From: Jacaranda mimosifolia
Lineage: Eukaryota > Streptophyta > Magnoliopsida > Lamiales > Bignoniaceae
DNA length: 64,000 nt
Assembly (NCBI GenBank): GCA_018894105.1
Contig: CM032127.1
Coordinates: 34,988,760-35,052,759 of the forward strand
Direction of reading: 5' to 3'
The translations under genes were made by a program, and so were the position numbers. The notes beneath the pieces were generated by a model. The model saw only the letters and a program-made list of their open reading frames with translations. It was not told the origin of the DNA and did no database searches. Positions 23,551-35,169 of the stretch are shown in pieces. How positions within the stretch are numbered: position 1 is the first letter of the stretch; each line of letters starts with the position of its first letter.

Positions 23551-26500
23551 TCCTAACATGCTTGATCATTGACTTCAACTATCTCTCTCAAATGTTTTAA
23601 TTGGTGTGGTATCTTAGAAATGACACTCTATCTCCTAGACACCACATTCTCATATTGGCCCATCCCCCATTATATATGAGGTAAGCACAATAAATCAACA
23701 TCATGTAAATTATTCTTCGCATAAAACAAACGTAAATCCATATCAAAAACTGGATTTTCGCATCCCGATCCATAAGAGATTGGTACAAAAAATCTACAAG
23801 AAAAAAGATATAAAAATAATTACAAATCAGGGGATATCACACTTGTATAATCATTTATTGCCATTTCATAGGATGATTTTGTTGCTTCAGATGTATCTTG
23901 GTCATTCAATCACGTGTGTCATGCCACAATGTGTATTACTAGTTTTATCATTAAAGTATATGTTTCCCCAAAAGGGTATTAAAGTATATATTTCCCCAAC
24001 CCTATTAAAAATGAGAATAGTGCAAGAAACAAACACCTTGTGTTCATATAAAATATGTTACAATGTATAAACATTCATGAGACCAGAAATAAGTAAACAT
24101 CCAACTTCCTCCAAAACAATGCATATGAAAATATTTATATTATATCAATTCATACAATGTATATGAAAATATTTATACTTTAAGAACTAACAAAATGATC
24201 ATAATTAGAAAGATAAGTTATTGAGAAATAAGCCAAGATATGTTGAAATATATGGGAAACACAATCTGGAACAATTGTCATGTCCAATCAGGATTTTCTT
24301 GGATCAACATCAATGGAGTTTGGTAAGATTACTAACTTCTGTGAGGGTGAAACAAGAAAAGAACGTAGCTATACATGGTAGTATAAACAATATATTATTT
24401 TCCTCTGTGTATCATACCCAGCTAATCGTTAACATACACAGCTAATTTAGAAAATCTTGGTTATGCTCCAAATGACATGCAAGTGGACAAATTTCCCCAT
24501 GAACTACGTTTCATTCAGACTAAATGAAACGGCAAGATGAAAAAATGCATACAAAGTACCTGAAATCACAAAACGAGGAGAATGTTGCACCTGTTCACTG
24601 CTCACGGCAACAGAAAACTCAAAATTAGCCCAAATCTGGAAAGAAAAGGGAAAAATGAAAAATAATCTATCTCAATGATTGATTAATACTGGGTTATTCA
24701 TAAAAACTTATAAAAACATGTAAATGCATCCCAACAAGTGCAAAAAGAACTTGGATCCTCAAGATATAATATGGCAATATCTAATTTATAACTGAGAGTT
24801 TACTTTGTCACTACTAGGCTAAGATGCATATTAGCTAAGGCAGAAAATTTGTGAGACATGTGCGTAACTAGGGGACCAACAAATAATACACATTAAAAGA
24901 TTCATATTAAAGCCACCATAGAGAACCCATTCTCCTAAGCAAGGCCCACATCTATAGCAATCAAAACCATATATTTATTCATAGTAAGGGTGATCGATTC
25001 ATCACTCATCATAAACTAATGACACGGTGGATCGAATTGTAAACATCAATTCAACTTGATATGTCAGCTTACAGCTCATCCGTGTATATGGTTAATGAAA
25101 GGCCTCCATATAATTCAAATATTTAACATAAGAAAAAGGTCTTCCCTTTTGATTTGTTCATTAGATACATTGCTTAGATCTCTCTTATCATGGACTATGT
25201 GTGGACGTGGAAGAAAGATTTTCTTTTTAAATATTGTCCATCAATAAGTTAAGCTTCCCAACATCTCACAGTGCATGCATTTTTGTCAAACTCAATTGTA
25301 TTGCCTTAAAGTTAGTCCTACATTGATTAAGGGCTAGTCCTTTTTGGGAGGATATGAGCTACCATAATCATACACAACACACATTCTCTATTTATGATAC
25401 ATTCGTTGGTGCAAATCTCTGTTTCATTGCCAAAGGTCTCTAAAATGAAATGCACATGTAGAAGAATTTGAAAATAAGTTACAACTACAAACTAGAGACT
25501 GAAGTCATAAATTAAATTCATATCTCAATTCTATGAGGGGAAAATTACGAAAATGACTGAAAAATAGAGAGACTTCTCGTATGATATGTCAAATTACAAT
25601 TAAGAGAACTCCAAAATCTCTTTTTACAATCATTTGAGAAATATCAGGAAAACAGAGGGAAAAAGAGGGGGGAAAAGGAAAAAACATAATAAAGGTAGAA
25701 AATACATCGCATTACACTCATCTAAGCCTAAAGCTCTAATTTTTCCTAAAGTTTCAAGCTTTTTATCCAATCAAACAAAACCCTCCATTCCTAATTCCCA
25801 ATACGAAAACAAGCAAATAGAAAAAATAAAAAGAACTCTTTATTTTAGTGATAACCAAAACAATACAAATGAATATACAAGAAAAAAAGAAAAGAAATGA
25901 AAAAATCGAAGGAATTAAGTAACAAAGAGCAAAAACTTACATGTTGATCAGTTGGGTTTGTCGAAAGAGATGTAAAGAGTGACCTGAGATAGAGAGCAGA
26001 TGGCGCCATTATCATTGGTGAAATAAGTTGAACCAAAGGGGTATACAAGTACACAAAAAAAATCAGTGGGATGTGTTTATATATTTGTCGGGATCTGATG
26101 GAATCAGTCAAAAGACGTTGCTTCGCCTGTGCAAGATTACACACGACAATTTCACTATGCTATGGTAAGATTGATAGTGAGATTTCAAAAGAAAGATGAA
26201 CACAGAAATTAGGGCAAAAAAGTAATATGCGGAAGATGGGAAATAGTCGTTGTTACCTACAACCCTGTATTCATCTACCTTTGATTGCACTTCGAGATGT
26301 TGGAAATATGCCTCAACTATCTTCGGTTTACTATCTAAGGATGGAAGACCATATAGGGATCTGTAGTGGGAGCCGAGTTGGTGGGCGTTAGAATTGCAAA
26401 ATAGAGTGAAAACGTAAAATGGGTGCTCTTAGTGGAGGTCAAAATCGGACATTTACTGTCCAACAAAATAGTAAAAGGGGGTGTGATTGTTTAATCGCAC

Positions 26501-26997
26501 CCCAACCCTGCGATGAGAATACTTGCGAGTGTACAGTTCCAGGCCCATCAATAAAGGCAGGCCGACCTAGACTTCTTATGTAGCATATCAAACATGCTAT
26601 TAGGTGATATTGTAGAAGGCTGTAGTGGCTAATGTGTGATATCAGACGGGGCCATGATATTTATTATATATATAATTATATTGATATATAATATTTTTAA
26701 TTTTTTTATGAGGATTTTGTGTTATATATTTTAAATTTTATTTTATTTTTTTAATGAAGGTTGATTGGGCATTTCAAATTTGTGGGATTTTTATAAATAA
26801 ATCAAATTTTTGGGGCTGTTGGGTAATTATTATTTTTTTCGTTTAACGGTTTTGCCGAAACTCTAATGGAGGTTGAGGTGTTGTCCCAAATGTGCTAAAA
26901 AATTTAGAATTTTGGTCCTATAAGTGTCAACCTACATACCAAAAGTGCAAATCTCCCTATCCAATGGGACCAAAAATGCAATTTTTCCTTTGCAATG

Positions 26998-27052
26998 TAA
27001 CATAATAACAATTTTTATAAAATAATGATATTATTAGGAAAAAACATAATGC

Positions 27053-27089
<37 letters not shown>

Positions 27090-29888
27090 TACAAAATAAA
27101 AAAATATTAAATATCATTATAACGAAGCGTATACATCAAACTTAATGAATAAAGATTCTCGCCATTTCCAATATTAAACTTTTGAAAAACTATTTGTAAA
27201 ATTCCAAATAGTAATAATTATTAAAGCAAAAAATAGATGAATCTTTTTCAGGGGAAGACCAAAGTACATAGTATTCATTACATTCAAATTCTAATTTATT
27301 AAGTAGAAAAAATTATACTATTCCATTGAGAAATTAAATATTCAAAAGAAAAAAAATATTCCATGTATTAAAAAGTCTTTCTCAATACAAAATAAGCAAG
27401 GACATGCTATTATATTTAGAATATAATTTCTCAAATATATAATGTATGTAAATTAAGTTTTTCTATAATATATTGAAGACTTCTCAACATTTAAGATTCA
27501 TTTTCGTTCTCTAACACTTGACCAGACGATGCACTAATAAAGAGCTCACTAACTTGAAATACGCAGCAACACTGTGAGAGGGATGATATCTGTGGACACA
27601 AACCAGACCAAAAGAGCCATGGCCACCCAAGGTGGCCCCACCTCCATGGCCGCCTTAGCTAACGGTGGCAGCTGCCCAACATAGGTGCCCAAAGATAACG
27701 CCCCACGATCGCTAGCTCCATGCGGGCCCTCCAGACAGTTGCCCTACGAGGGCTGCCTTTGGGTGTCATGAGGGCACTAATGGCTGGCGCCCAATGCCAG
27801 CACTACTGTCGCCCACCCAAGCAAAAGGCGAAAGCTCCACTCGATTGATTTTTGACTCCAAAACTTGACTTGACTCAGAACATGACCTCAATGAGATTCA
27901 AAAAAATTTACTAACTCTAAGGAGTTGGGTAAAAAGTTGTGAACGAAAGAAACAATGTGAAAACAAAATAAGACAAGGAAAAGATGAAGTATAGAAGAAG
28001 TTATAATGGGGATTCATCGCAATTTTCCACATAAAGACTTCTTCCTTTATATCTCTCCCTTCAACTTGGGACAAATTCCGCTAAGTCTTGGGTGATGAAG
28101 CACATGTAGAAACCCTTCAATCTTCGAAACCTAATGAACCTTGACTTAGAAAAAAGTTAAGTAAACTCAATTATACACTTAATTAAATCAATGAAAATTA
28201 GTTAAATTAATAACCTTATTTTGATCAATTAAAATAAGGTAGAAATTAAAATTGAATCTTATGTTTTCAATATGAAATTAATTTTTCAAATTAAGAATTG
28301 GGGGGGGGGTGTTGATGATATGACTAATTAAGCCTATAAGGATAAAAAAGTAAAAAGATTAAAAAAGACCTAATGAACTAAAAGAAAATAATTAAAAATA
28401 AAAGGGCCACAGAGTCCAACATCAATTAAGCCCATAAAGAAGGGCCATAAAATCTTAATGGGCATGAGCCCGCCAAAAATAAATTATAAACACTAAGCCC
28501 TAAAGATAATTAGGATACGAGAAATCATTCTCAAGAAAATATAAAGAGTTGAGAACCGTGTTCCAAAGAAATGAACTTCAAACTTTTTTAAGTATGAAAA
28601 GGACCCACACTCCATTTCCACACAGCATCAGTATCCTAGTAGCATCCTCCATGCATCAATTTTCCTTGAATATGGTTTTAAATACAAGAGATAATTTTGA
28701 GACTATCTGCTATATTCAACTTTATGGTGTTGATGATCATGTCTTGCAGCTGCAAACTGCTTAGTTGTTTCTGGATTAGAGCCATGATCATATACTTACT
28801 TCGGTTGTTTCTCCTTAGTAGCATAGCTTGAGAAAGATACATGGTTGTTGAAATTGAATGCTCCAAAATTGAAATTAATCCTCCAACTTGTCTAAAAGTA
28901 GAGCAATTTCACGAATCTTAATTAGCTTCTATAGTCCATTTTAGATTTGTAATAATTTGATTCATCTGAGCTAATTGTTCATCCATGGTATGTATGTATT
29001 ATGGTGAAAGTTGATAATTTAGAGCTTTGATCTTTCTAAAATTGCTGAATTTCATCCATTGAAATAGAGGATTGACCTGCAATGTAACAACATCATCAAC
29101 ATTTTTTTTGAAATTCTTGGAGCTATGGTTATGTTGCAAATAAATAATTTGAAAATATTCCTTGTAAGAGAAAGAGATGAGGAGGCAGAGTTGGTCCCAT
29201 CCTCCCATCCCAAGGATTGCGCATAAATTTGTATATATAAATTTTATGTGAATAAAGTAAATACTAAATTAATAAACATGTAAGTTAGAAGAATTTACTA
29301 AATAAAATTTAAGAATACAATTTTGATTTCTTTATAATTTGGTTTTCAATTGGAAAGCATTTTCCTTTGATTTTTGGGAATTTCGGCCCCTACTATGTTG
29401 GAGAGGTTTCGTTTTGTTAATACTATTACTATATTAGTCTTACTTGTTGGCCTAAAATCTCTAATTGGGTTTGTCTTACTGATGTATTATTCATTAATTT
29501 TTTCTGTGGATAATCTCTTTTAGTCTATGAAATTTACCTTTAATAAAAAAAGTTGCTTATTTTGTTATGCATAAGAATTTATCTTCACTCAACTCCTCAA
29601 TTATTGGAATTCTAAATTTATTCTCAATTATTTTAATAATCAACAACAAATTTGGTTAATTAATTTTTCATACACATTAATACTTTTCGTCTGTTAGATT
29701 TATCCATTGCCTTATTTTTAAAGTTTAAATTATTCAAATTACTCCATGCTCATTTCTACTTCAGATTCAATGTCATTAAATCGCGTCTTTCACATACTAA
29801 TTGATATCAATTTTATCAATTAGGAAATTGAGAAATTTTATTTTTAATATTTGAATACGTGTAATTATGTATTCATTATCTTTTTGTT
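26998..29888. other. Intergenic stretch: ATA microsatellite, GC-rich patch, no gene
   Basis: Positions 27053-27089 are an (AAT)n microsatellite. Positions about 27590-27850 form an isolated GC-rich patch (GGCCACCC, GGCAGCTGCCC, GGCGCC motifs) in AT-rich surroundings, with no domain in any frame. At 28291-28301 a G-run precedes TGTTGATGATATGAC, which resembles a polypurine tract and LTR start, but no partner LTR was found. Short minus-strand frames at 28678-29208 are not recognised; one begins MDEQLAQMNQIITNLK and could be decayed retroelement gag. Confidence 0.4.
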
Positions 29889-30009
29889 CTTTTTTTTACG
29901 TAAGCGATGAAATTTTATTAAGCAAATAACCATGAAGATACAATGTTCAAATGTACAATGAAAGGAAAATCAGCACAACATATATTGGCCTAACATTAAT
30001 TAGAATAAG

Positions 30010-33000
30010 CAGCCGAGAAGTTAACCAGATACTGAGAGGCAAACTGCAATGTCTCCAAGGTAGATTGTAATCTCTTGCCAAACATAACTACAAGAGATCA
30101 AATAGGGGATCCTCAAGCTATGGAAAGTTGTGCGGAGACACCTCTCTGCATCTTCCAAATGGCAAAAACTTGAGTGTGGAATATTAGATAAGGTCCAAAG
30201 CTGCTTAGAAAAATCACAAGTAAAGAATAAATGCAAAGAGGTTTCCCTCTCACCACCACATAAAAAACAATCTCCATTAGTATGAACACCCCGCTTATCA
30301 AGATTATCACAAGTTGGCAGGGCATTTAGACACATCTGCCATGCAAAAAGTTTGACCTTGGGAGGCAGTTTGCGAGACTAAATGACCACATAACTGCGCC
30401 TATGTGTAATGCTAGAAGATCCCCTCAAATCAAGCAAGCGTTATCTTGATAAACACTCACCAAGAAGTATGTACTTTTCACTGAAAACTTACCATCCTTA
30501 CCATAATGCCAAATCAAAGTGTCCCCATTATGCAAAGCATCCATAGGAATGGAAAGAATAGCTTTGATATCATCACCATCAAAATTAGCACGAATCGTCT
30601 CCTCATTCCATGTTTCATGCACAAAATTAATAAGGTCATAAACCTTGCAATCCATAGATAAAGATGAACATGAAGAATAAATCCAAAAATAGGAAGACCT
30701 TGGAATCCAAGGATCATGATATACACGAATATCTTGACCATTGCTAACCTTGTTGTGCAAGCCCTTAAGTAGTAGAAATTCAGTGTCACAAATGCTTTTC
30801 CAAATAAAAGAAGAAGTGGATCCTCTAGATGTATCAAGAAAGGTAGAACGAGGATAATACCTTGCTTTAAGTAACCTGCTAAGAAGGAGATGAGGATGAT
30901 GAAAAAGTTACCATCCTTGTTTGGCCAACATAGCAATATTGAAAGTCAGTAGATCTCTAGAGCCAAGGCTTCCATCTTTTTCACTATCCCCTAAAATATC
31001 CCATTGGAGCCAATGAATCTTTTGGTTACCATGGTTGCCCCACCAAAAGTTAGCCATCATGGACTCAATTTCTTGAAGCAAGGTAGCCAAAAATTTCAAA
31101 CAACTTATAACATATGTAGGAATACCCTATACCACAGATTTGAGCAAAAACTCCTTACCTGCTCTAGATAGAAAATTTTCACTCCATCCTTGCATTTTGT
31201 TCCACACTCGCCCCCTCAAGTAAATGAAGATCTCTTTCTTTGATTTGCCAATCACCCTAGAAGACCTAAATATTTGTCAGGTTTATCCACTACTCGCATG
31301 GCCAGAATATTCTGAATACGATATTTCAAAGCTGATGATGCATTATTGATGAAAAATAATAGTAGATTTCTAAAGATTAATATGTTGTTTGGAAGCTAAA
31401 GCATAAGTATCCAACACCTCGTGAATAGCATGGGCACTGTCCTCTGATGCATGACAAAGCATAAGTATGTCATCTGCAAAAAATAGGTGAGAAATACTAA
31501 GCGCATCCCGATAAATTTTGACCCCCGATAAACGTTCTTGCTGCTCCTAACATGAAAGAAAAGAACTTAATGCACAAAAGGGAAACAAATAAGGTGATAA
31601 AGGGTCTCCTTGTCGAATGCCGCTTTGAGGATGAAAAAAGCCATATTGGTTTCCTTTGAGCATAACAGAATAAGATACTGTTGTGACACATCTCATTATA
31701 GTGTTTATAAATCTATCAGCAAAACCAAGTTTGGACATCACAACTTCCAGGAATGACCATTCAACCTTATCATAATCTTCACACATATCCAGTTTCATAG
31801 CCATAAACACTTGTTGGCCTCTAATTTTACATTTCAAGAAATGATATAACTCGTAAGCAATTAAAACATTATCAGTAATGAGTCTAGAAGGTACAAACAC
31901 ACATTGAGAGCTACAGATAATTGACTTAAGAAAAGGACGAAGGCAATTAAAAATAGTCTTTGAAATAGGTTTATAAACAATATTGCAAGGCCCTATAGGA
32001 CGGAATTGACTTATGACTTCAGGTTGAGCACATTTAGGAATTAAGACAATATGAGTATAATTGAATTTTGGGTAATCGATCCCATAATTTAAGAAATCAA
32101 GCATATAACTAGTAACATCATGATCAATAATATGCTAAAAGTTTTGATAAAAAAGAGTCGGCATACCATATGGGCCAGGAGATTTGAGAGGAGACATTTA
32201 TTTCATAGCTTGTGTAACCTCCTCGGCAGTATATCGCCTTAATAATTCCTCATTCATTATATGGTCCACTCTTTGTTCAATGGAATCAAGAATAGTATCC
32301 ATGGTAATTGGTATTCCTGTCTCCCTCTTTTCGCCATTGAGACTTATACCGTTGTCGCCACAAAATCTCTTCCTGGTCAAGAAGCTCATCTAGTTGATTT
32401 TGCAAGTGAGATGCCTTTTGCCTAGAAACCTAAGTAATTATTTCATATTATAGCTGATCACTCTTGGTTTTTAAAGCATTAATTAATTTCAATATAATAG
32501 ACCCAATTGGCAACTCCTAATGCTGTCCCAAACTTTAACAAACATAGGCATGTCCTGTTGAGGCTGCCAATAATGTTCTAGAATCCTAGCATAATTTGCA
32601 GATTTAAGCCACATGGCCTCAAATTTGAATTGTCGGCGTTTCGGTGGAGAGAAAGCTAAGTTAGTGGAAGAGAATATTGACATGATAGTGTGGTGATCAA
32701 ATTCCCTTGCATGTAGATGTTATACCCGGTTGTGAGGAAATAAATTAATCTATGAATTTGTAGCACATAATTTATCTAGGTGTTCACTTATAGTAAATGG
32801 ATATGCACGTTTGTCACACCAAGTAAAAGGGTACCGGAGAAACTAAGATCAGAAAGTCTTGAAGAAGAGAGTGCGTGTCGAAAGGCTTGCAATCGCTAAT
32901 TAGGAACTACAACACCTCCTTATTTCTCATTCTGATGCAGAGTCTTGTTGAAATCTTCAACACATAACCAAGGAAGATTAGACTGCTTACTAAGTTGTTG

Positions 33001-33370
33001 CAACAAATCCCATAACTCCTTGCAATGATTTACCTATGTATTGCCATAGAAACTGGTAAAATGAAAGTGAAAATTATGAATGTCATCACAAATTATGGCA
33101 TCAATATGAGATTTAGAAAAAGTTCTCAACATTACATGAATACCTTTATTTCACATAAGTCCCAAACTATTGGATCTTCCTACAGATACAATAAAAATGC
33201 TAAACAACATAACAAAGTCGTGAATGCGTTCCATTCTCATAACTAATGATTTTGTTTCCACTAAAAATATTAGTTGGGGTTTATGATGACAAATTAGGCT
33301 TCCAAGCTCATAAACTACCCAAGGATGCCCTAAACCTTGGCAGTTCTATGATAAAAATATCATGGTTCTC
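30010..33370 (-). pseudogene. LINE ORF2: AP endonuclease, reverse transcriptase, zinc-binding end
   Basis: The domain order on the minus strand is that of a plant LINE ORF2. Endonuclease start: NCQGLGHPWVVYELG and HKPQLIFLVETK (33350-33240, with the metal-binding Glu), then PWLCVEDFNKTLH near 32960. Linker: AMWLKSANYARILEHYW. RT core 32104-31547: YTHIVLIPKC, SQFRPIGPCNIVYK, VFVPSRLITDNVLIAYE, MKLDMCEDYDKVEW, PQSGIRQGDPLSPYLF. The catalytic FADDILML lies at about 31490-31465. Downstream: MMANFWWGNHGNQKIHWLQW and the RNase-H-like linker region (YHDPWIPRSS). Zinc-binding end 30335-30021: CFLCGGERETSLHLFFTC. Multiple stops and frameshifts separate the pieces. It would nick target DNA and prime reverse transcription if intact. 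Confidence 0.92.
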
Positions 33371-33377
33371 GGTGGGG

Positions 33378-34270
33378 CTACGATGTAGCCTTCGCTGATA
33401 TATAATCAGTAGCATCAATCTTAGATTTTCCTCCAAAATTTAGTTGCTTGGAAGAAGGTGAGTCTGGCTCGACTGAAGGAGCATGTGTATCTTTTGTTGG
33501 ATAGTATTTGGAACGAATTGAGATGCGACCACAAGTAGAAGTAGTAGCTATATACGGTCGTTTAGACCCTAATATGGAATGCAATGTACCCCCCTCAATT
33601 ATCAACGGGACCTTAATTAATGATAAATAGTGATTTAATTCCATCCACATGTTCTGAGGTATAACTCTAGCCCCTGATTCATCAGATGCTTCGACAACTA
33701 TATTTAGACATCTATCAGCAGATAACGAGAGAGATTGATGAGGAGGAGAATGAATGAGAATGAGGCCTGGTATACTTGAAAAGGAATGAGACGTCAAATT
33801 TGATCCTTTCTGTGGTACAGATGCGTGGGTAGGTGTATGATTATGTTCAGCAACATGTGATGGGAGACCCAGGGAGGAATTCCCAAAGGAACCAAAAATT
33901 GCTGGACCACATAAAGGGGCCTGTTGAGAAACTCATCGAGAAACATTATGTGCACTAGGAAACCCTCTACGTATTAGAAGAAGATTGAATAGATGATGAT
34001 GAGCTAAGATTGTAGACAGAAAAAAACTGCAGCAGAGGAGCCTAAAGCCAAGTTCCAAACTGAGGTTCCTTTGTGTGATCAAAATTGGATGAATATTAAG
34101 TGTTACAATCATGCATTATATGCCCAAGAATCCTACATAAATAGCAAAAATTTGGTAAACGTTCATATTGTAAGGACACCACCGTTTAAAGCCCAAGTGA
34201 AGTCATAATCTCTGTGAATCGAGACAAAGGTTTGTAGACGTTCAAACTGACTCGTATCCCTAAACACTCT
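33378..34270 (-). pseudogene. LINE ORF1, C-terminal part with zinc knuckle
   Basis: Continuation of ORF1 after the gypsy insertion. From 34265 the minus strand reads IRVSLNVYKPLSRF and then the CCHC knuckle ERLPNFCYLCRILGHIMHDC (about 34160-34100), the usual nucleic-acid-binding knuckle of plant LINE ORF1 proteins. A polar C-terminus follows (open frame 33797-33378, ending ATDYISAKATS). A stop in the middle and frame changes show decay. It pairs with the DUF4283-type N-terminus at 41060-41559. Confidence 0.85.
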
Positions 34271-34687
34271 TGATGTTTCAGGAAATGACAAACAATATAT
34301 TTGTCGATGGTCGAGAGGTCGATCAAAGATGGGAGCTCGGGTGAGCATTTTCTGGGTTCAAGGGCTAGTTCTGGAAAATGTGAGTAGGTGGTTAGGTAGG
34401 AGAATATAGTGTATAGATGGGTGTCTGATCTTATTGCTTGATCCTGCTTGCAATAAATGAGAAGATATTTATAGTTAATGGTTCAACTGGCTTAGTACTA
34501 TTGGGTCCAATTGTCCATCTTTCTGAGCGTATAGGTGGCGACCCTGGAGGGCTAGGATCTTTTAAGGTTACAGATCTGGGTTGGGTGGTCGGGTTGACCC
34601 GTTTAAAAATACGAGGATCTTGGGGGTATTTTAAGGTTTTGGATAAGAATAAGGGTGCTTTAGTCTTTTAATAATTCCTCCCTATCA
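34271..34687 (-). repeat. 3' LTR of the gypsy element (417 bp)
   Basis: Starts TGATGT and ends CCCTATCA, so the termini are TGAT…ATCA. It matches 40642-41059 over its full length; by eye about forty differences, or roughly 90% identity. ACTCT precedes it at 34266-34270. The polypurine tract lies just inside at about 34688-34701 (minus strand GTTGGGGGGAAAA). Confidence 0.95.
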
Positions 34688-35169
34688 TTTTCCCCCCAAC
34701 TTTCTCATTTATGAGAGAGGGTACTCATAAATGAGGAAGTTGATCCAAGCCGTTGATCTCAAAAGTCTTCCATTTGGAGGAGTTGGATCTTTTCATGCAT
34801 TTTGAGGGTATGACCTTTATAAATAGATACCTTCAATCCTATTTGCTTCTTTCATTTCTCTGCTGCCATATCGCTTTCCTTGATCGAAAACTTCGACCTA
34901 CCTACCAAAAGAGCACATGTCGTCCCTCAATTCAAGATAGCCCTCTACCAAATAGGCGTCGACCTCTCGACCACCCTACCAGTAGTTCTCTAATTTTCAA
35001 CCTACGATAGATACTTAGCTAGTAGGTGCCGATCTCTCGATCGCTTAGTTACAGACATGTACAAATACAATATTTCACTTGAGAGTAGTTTTTCCAAGAG
35101 GGGTGGAGAGCTAAGATACTTTTTCAGATCTTGAAACATTCACTCGCATTCCTCTGTCCATGTAAATTC

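Larger units (their letters stand above)
17353..26653 (-). mobile_element. PIF/Harbinger DNA transposon, decayed (about 9.3 kb)
   Basis: The left terminus is GGGCCTGTTTGATTCACAA and the reverse complement of the right terminus is GGCCCCGTCTGATATCACA. These are imperfect inverted repeats of the GGSC-n-GTTTGAT type typical of PIF/Harbinger. The trinucleotide ATG flanks both ends (17350-17352 and 26654-26656), a possible but non-canonical 3-bp duplication, since TWA is usual. Inside, on the minus strand, lie the transposase relic (23550-22424) and then the Myb/SANT-like second ORF (22010-21010), the two-gene layout of the superfamily. The remaining sequence (17.4-20.9 kb and 23.8-26.6 kb) is mostly non-coding, apart from a GRF zinc-finger fragment at 19315-19448. 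The right border is inferred from the terminal match alone. Confidence 0.75.
15857..26988. mobile_element. Mutator-like terminal inverted repeats with 9-bp duplication, enclosing a Harbinger element
   Basis: About 130 bp at 15857-15990 recur as an inverted copy at about 26848-26988. Shared phrases read outward-in include GGAAAAATTG, TTTTGGTC, GATTTGCACTTTTGGTA, CTTATAGGAC and CATTTGGGACA. The nine bases outside each end are TTTGCAATA (15848-15856) and TTTGCAATG (26989-26997), an 8/9 match of the length made by Mutator-like elements. No mudrA-type transposase is seen. If the Harbinger element (17353-26653) is removed, about 1.8 kb of non-autonomous element remains, including a (GT)n run and a GC-rich block at 17123-17330. 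Confidence 0.75.

Noticed and set aside
25845..26290. Minus-strand frames with hydrophobic stretches
   Set aside because: Low-complexity, no domain, and inside the non-coding part of the Harbinger element.
27053..27089. Possible CRISPR-like or satellite array
   Set aside because: It is a simple (AAT)n microsatellite with no spacers.
28291..28560. LTR start after a G-run (TGTTGATGATATGAC)
   Set aside because: No second copy, no primer-binding site and no end could be matched in the window.
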